Part shown: piece after piece, positions 12,888 to 14,674 of the stretch
Numbering within the stretch: position 1 is the stretch's first letter
How the letters are laid out: each line of letters opens with the position of its first letter
Origin: Candidatus Micrarchaeaceae archaeon
Lineage (GTDB): Archaea; Micrarchaeota; Micrarchaeia; Micrarchaeales; CABMGC01
Assembly (NCBI GenBank): GCA_027310795.1
Contig: DAIDAD010000003.1
Span: 1 to 14,674, forward strand
DNA: 14,674 nucleotides
Reading direction: 5' to 3'
The notes under the pieces: generated by a model
What the model was told of the DNA's origin: nothing
Seen by the model: the letters and a program-made list of their open reading frames with translations, nothing else
Database searches by the model: none
Translations under genes and position numbers: made by a program

Positions 12888-14623
12888 CAATACTTCCTCT
12901 CTTCAGGTTGCCACTTTGTAACCTTCACAGGCGAATAACTTATGCTTATGCCATTGCCCTTCCTGATCGCCATCGTGTGCTTCATCCAGTGCTTATCGTC
13001 CCTCTTCGGATACTCGACCATCGAGTGCGCCCCTCTGCTCTCTTTCCTGCGCAAAGCGCCTTCAATCACGACGCCGGCAAGCTCCACAAGGTTTGCGGTC
13101 TCAAGCGCATCTCTCAGATTCGTATTGAATATCGCGCCTTTGTCACGCACAATCATGCTATTGCACTGCTTCCTGAGCTTTGCGACTGCTGCCTTTGCCT
13201 TCCTCAGTTCAGTAACCTTCCTGTAAACATAAACGTTCGAATCCATCACGCGATTCAGCTCCTTCCTTATCTGGTAAGGATCATTGCCGCTACTGCTGTC
13301 GAGAAGCTCCGCAATCCTAAGCTCCTCCTTCTCTGCCTGCATATGCAACGCCTTTTTGTCTACCTTTGCCCCTGAAATGGCGCTCTTTGCAGCTTCTATC
13401 CCTGCAATCCTGCCCCACACTGAACATTGGCTCAAGGAGTTGCTGCCGAGCCTGTTCGCACCGTGCACGCTTACGCATCCGCACTCGCCTACGGCCCATA
13501 CGCCTGCTGCGGCTTTCTTTCCGTTGAGCGTCGCCCTTCCGTTTATGTCGGTGTTTATGCCGCCCATGGTGAAATGCGCCACAGGCCTTACGGGAATCTG
13601 CTCCTTCGAAGGGTCTATCCCCAGCATCTTTATCGTTATGTCCTTTATCATCGGCAGCCTTTCGTCTATCTTCGCCTTGTCGAGGTGCCTAAGGTCGAGG
13701 TATACGTGCTCAAGGCCGGATTCTTCATGCATCACGCCGTGCCCTTTCTCTATCTCTTTCATTATCGCCCTCGCTATTATGTCCCTGGGCGCGAGCTCCA
13801 TATGGCTTTTTGCATAATCTTCCATGAACCTCTTCCCGTTTGCATTCCTGAGATAGCCGCCCTCTCCCCGTGCAGCCTCTGTTATCAGTATGCCGCTCGG
13901 TATAAGGCCAGTTGGATGGAACTGGACGAACTCCATATCCTTCAACGATAGCCCTGCCTTCAGCGCAAGCGCTATGCCGTCTCCTGTTGTTGAATGCGAG
14001 GTCGTGGTGAATCCGTATATTTTAGAGAACCCGCCTGTTGCAATTATTATGTTCGGCGCTTCTATCAGGCGCGTCTGCCTAGTTGCTAGGTCTATCGCGA
14101 AAATTCCAGCAGCCTTCCCTTTGTTCATAAGGATAGAGGTTGCAAAATTCTCATGCAGCATGTCTATGTTCTTGAATTGCAGCGTATAGTCGTAAAGCGC
14201 GCGCATCATGAAGAAGCCGGTCTTATCCGCGGCAAAGACCGTCCTTGGTATGCTCATGCCTCCGAATGCCCTCTGCTGTATCACTGAATGAGCGTCCCTG
14301 TTCCAAGGCACTCCCAAATGCTCGAAGAATTTGATCTCTTCAGGCGCGCGCTCAACAAGGATCTCGACAGCGTCCTGGTCCGCGAGGTAGTCCGAGCCCT
14401 TTATCGTGTCGTATGCATGAAGCTTCTCGGAATCCCCATCCTTCGTGTAGAGCACGCCGGATATTCCCCCTTCCGCAGCCACGGAACGGCCGCGCATCGC
14501 ATGCAGCTTCGATATCACTGCTATGCGCAGCTTGCCCTTTGATTGATGGTTGGCATGTATCGCAGCTGTGAAACCCCCAATGCCGCTGCCTAGTATGGCA
14601 ATGTCATACCTTAGTATCTCCAT
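12887..14623 (-). CDS. sdhA: Succinate dehydrogenase/fumarate reductase flavoprotein subunit
   Basis: Catalyses succinate-fumarate interconversion on FAD at the inner membrane face. The 578 residues contain the Rossmann motif GSGIGG (12-17), SVAAEGGISG (47-56), FGGMSIPRTVFAADKTGF (120-137), and the active site: H236 (EFVQFHPTG), T248, R280 (MELAPRD), H350 (VAHFTMGG) and R391 (HGANRLGSNS), each aligning with E. coli SdhA H242, T254, R286, H354 and R399; FAD-contacting E380 is also present. The His that normally links FAD covalently (RSHT in E. coli FrdA) is Arg here: the sequence reads M-R-G-R-S with R46 at that position in an ungapped alignment. The middle of the protein resembles E. coli FrdA closely. 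The start is ATG 14623; a TTG at 14650 would place the promoter inside the gene. First gene of the operon. Confidence 0.93.
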   Translation of the reverse strand: MEILRYDIAILGSGIGGFTAAIHANHQSKGKLRIAVISKLHAMRGRSVAAEGGISGVLYTKDGDSEKLHAYDTIKGSDYLADQDAVEILVERAPEEIKFFEHLGVPWNRDAHSVIQQRAFGGMSIPRTVFAADKTGFFMMRALYDYTLQFKNIDMLHENFATSILMNKGKAAGIFAIDLATRQTRLIEAPNIIIATGGFSKIYGFTTTSHSTTGDGIALALKAGLSLKDMEFVQFHPTGLIPSGILITEAARGEGGYLRNANGKRFMEDYAKSHMELAPRDIIARAIMKEIEKGHGVMHEESGLEHVYLDLRHLDKAKIDERLPMIKDITIKMLGIDPSKEQIPVRPVAHFTMGGINTDINGRATLNGKKAAAGVWAVGECGCVSVHGANRLGSNSLSQCSVWGRIAGIEAAKSAISGAKVDKKALHMQAEKEELRIAELLDSSSGNDPYQIRKELNRVMDSNVYVYRKVTELRKAKAAVAKLRKQCNSMIVRDKGAIFNTNLRDALETANLVELAGVVIEGALRRKESRGAHSMVEYPKRDDKHWMKHTMAIRKGNGISISYSPVKVTKWQPEERKY

Positions 14624-14650
14624 CCCAATTACAATAACTGGTTGCTCCAA

Positions 14651-14659
14651 AATAATAAA
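14651..14659 (-). promoter_or_regulatory. Probable TATA box of the sdh-fum operon
   Basis: On the minus strand TTTATTATT lies centred about 32 nt before the sdhA ATG, predicting a leader of only about 6 nt. No Shine-Dalgarno motif is seen in front of the ATG, in keeping with near-leaderless expression. It is not a perfect consensus match. Confidence 0.4.
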
Positions 14660-14674
14660 AAGGCTAACATGGAA

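Noticed and set aside
13284..13951. Plus-strand open frames opposite sdhA
   Set aside because: They lie wholly within a gene whose product has complete SdhA motifs. Their translations are low-complexity and lack ribosome-binding sites.
1..14674. tRNA or rRNA genes, CRISPR arrays, insertion sequences or transposase genes
   Set aside because: All gaps over 90 nt were read on both strands. No cloverleaf, spaced repeat array, terminal inverted repeats or transposase motif was found.

Overview
The window looks like chromosomal DNA from an archaeon. It carries archaeal-type ribosomal proteins uL16/L10e and eL31, aIF6, prefoldin alpha and FtsY in the gene order of the archaeal L31e-aIF6-prefoldin-FtsY cluster. 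Promoters are TATA-box type with very short or absent leaders, and AGG and ATA codons are common. GC content is middling, genes are packed with 1-4 nt overlaps, and succinate dehydrogenase and fumarase genes are complete. I think of a small-genome DPANN archaeon, with Micrarchaeota (ARMAN-like) the best guess, but no 16S gene is present to prove it.

Layout. (1) 9-533 (+): type 1 isopentenyl-diphosphate isomerase, converging stop-to-stop with ribosomal protein L10e at 534-1052 (-). (2) 1185-2087 (-): membrane-anchored family 2 glycosyltransferase, divergent from the next block across a 95-bp promoter region. (3) 2183-5890 (+): PadR-type regulator, ABC ATPase, ABC-2 permease and a secreted, Ig-like, tail-anchored surface protein. 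They form a tight operon behind a strong TATA box and an 18-bp palindrome touching the padR start codon. MTA phosphorylase (5902-6705) follows 11 nt later. (4) 6763-9553 (+): L31e with a 64-residue disordered tail, aIF6, prefoldin alpha, FtsY. The L39e and LX genes often found in this cluster are not here. (5) 9642-10084 (+): an AT-richer island with three 9-bp direct repeats, a TATA box, an intact VapB-like antitoxin and a broken VapC (PIN) toxin remnant. (6) 10085-14623 (-): operon sdhA, small 3-helix membrane subunit, sdhB with two extra N-terminal membrane helices, class II fumarase. Every junction overlaps by 1-4 nt.

How the parts fit. The last operon encodes the succinate-fumarate-malate segment of the TCA cycle as a membrane enzyme. 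Its anchor is split 3+2 helices between a small subunit and the iron-sulfur subunit. Its flavoprotein has Arg where most family members have the FAD-linking His, while all catalytic residues I can align are present. This raises the possibility of a non-covalent flavin and a fumarate-reducing bias. The PadR/ABC operon looks like a self-regulated export or resistance system with its own surface protein. The remaining genes are translation and protein-targeting housekeeping.

No tRNA, rRNA, CRISPR array or insertion sequence was seen. The strongest novelty candidates are the flavoprotein/anchor architecture, the PadR operator and operon, and the eroded toxin-antitoxin locus with its repeat array.
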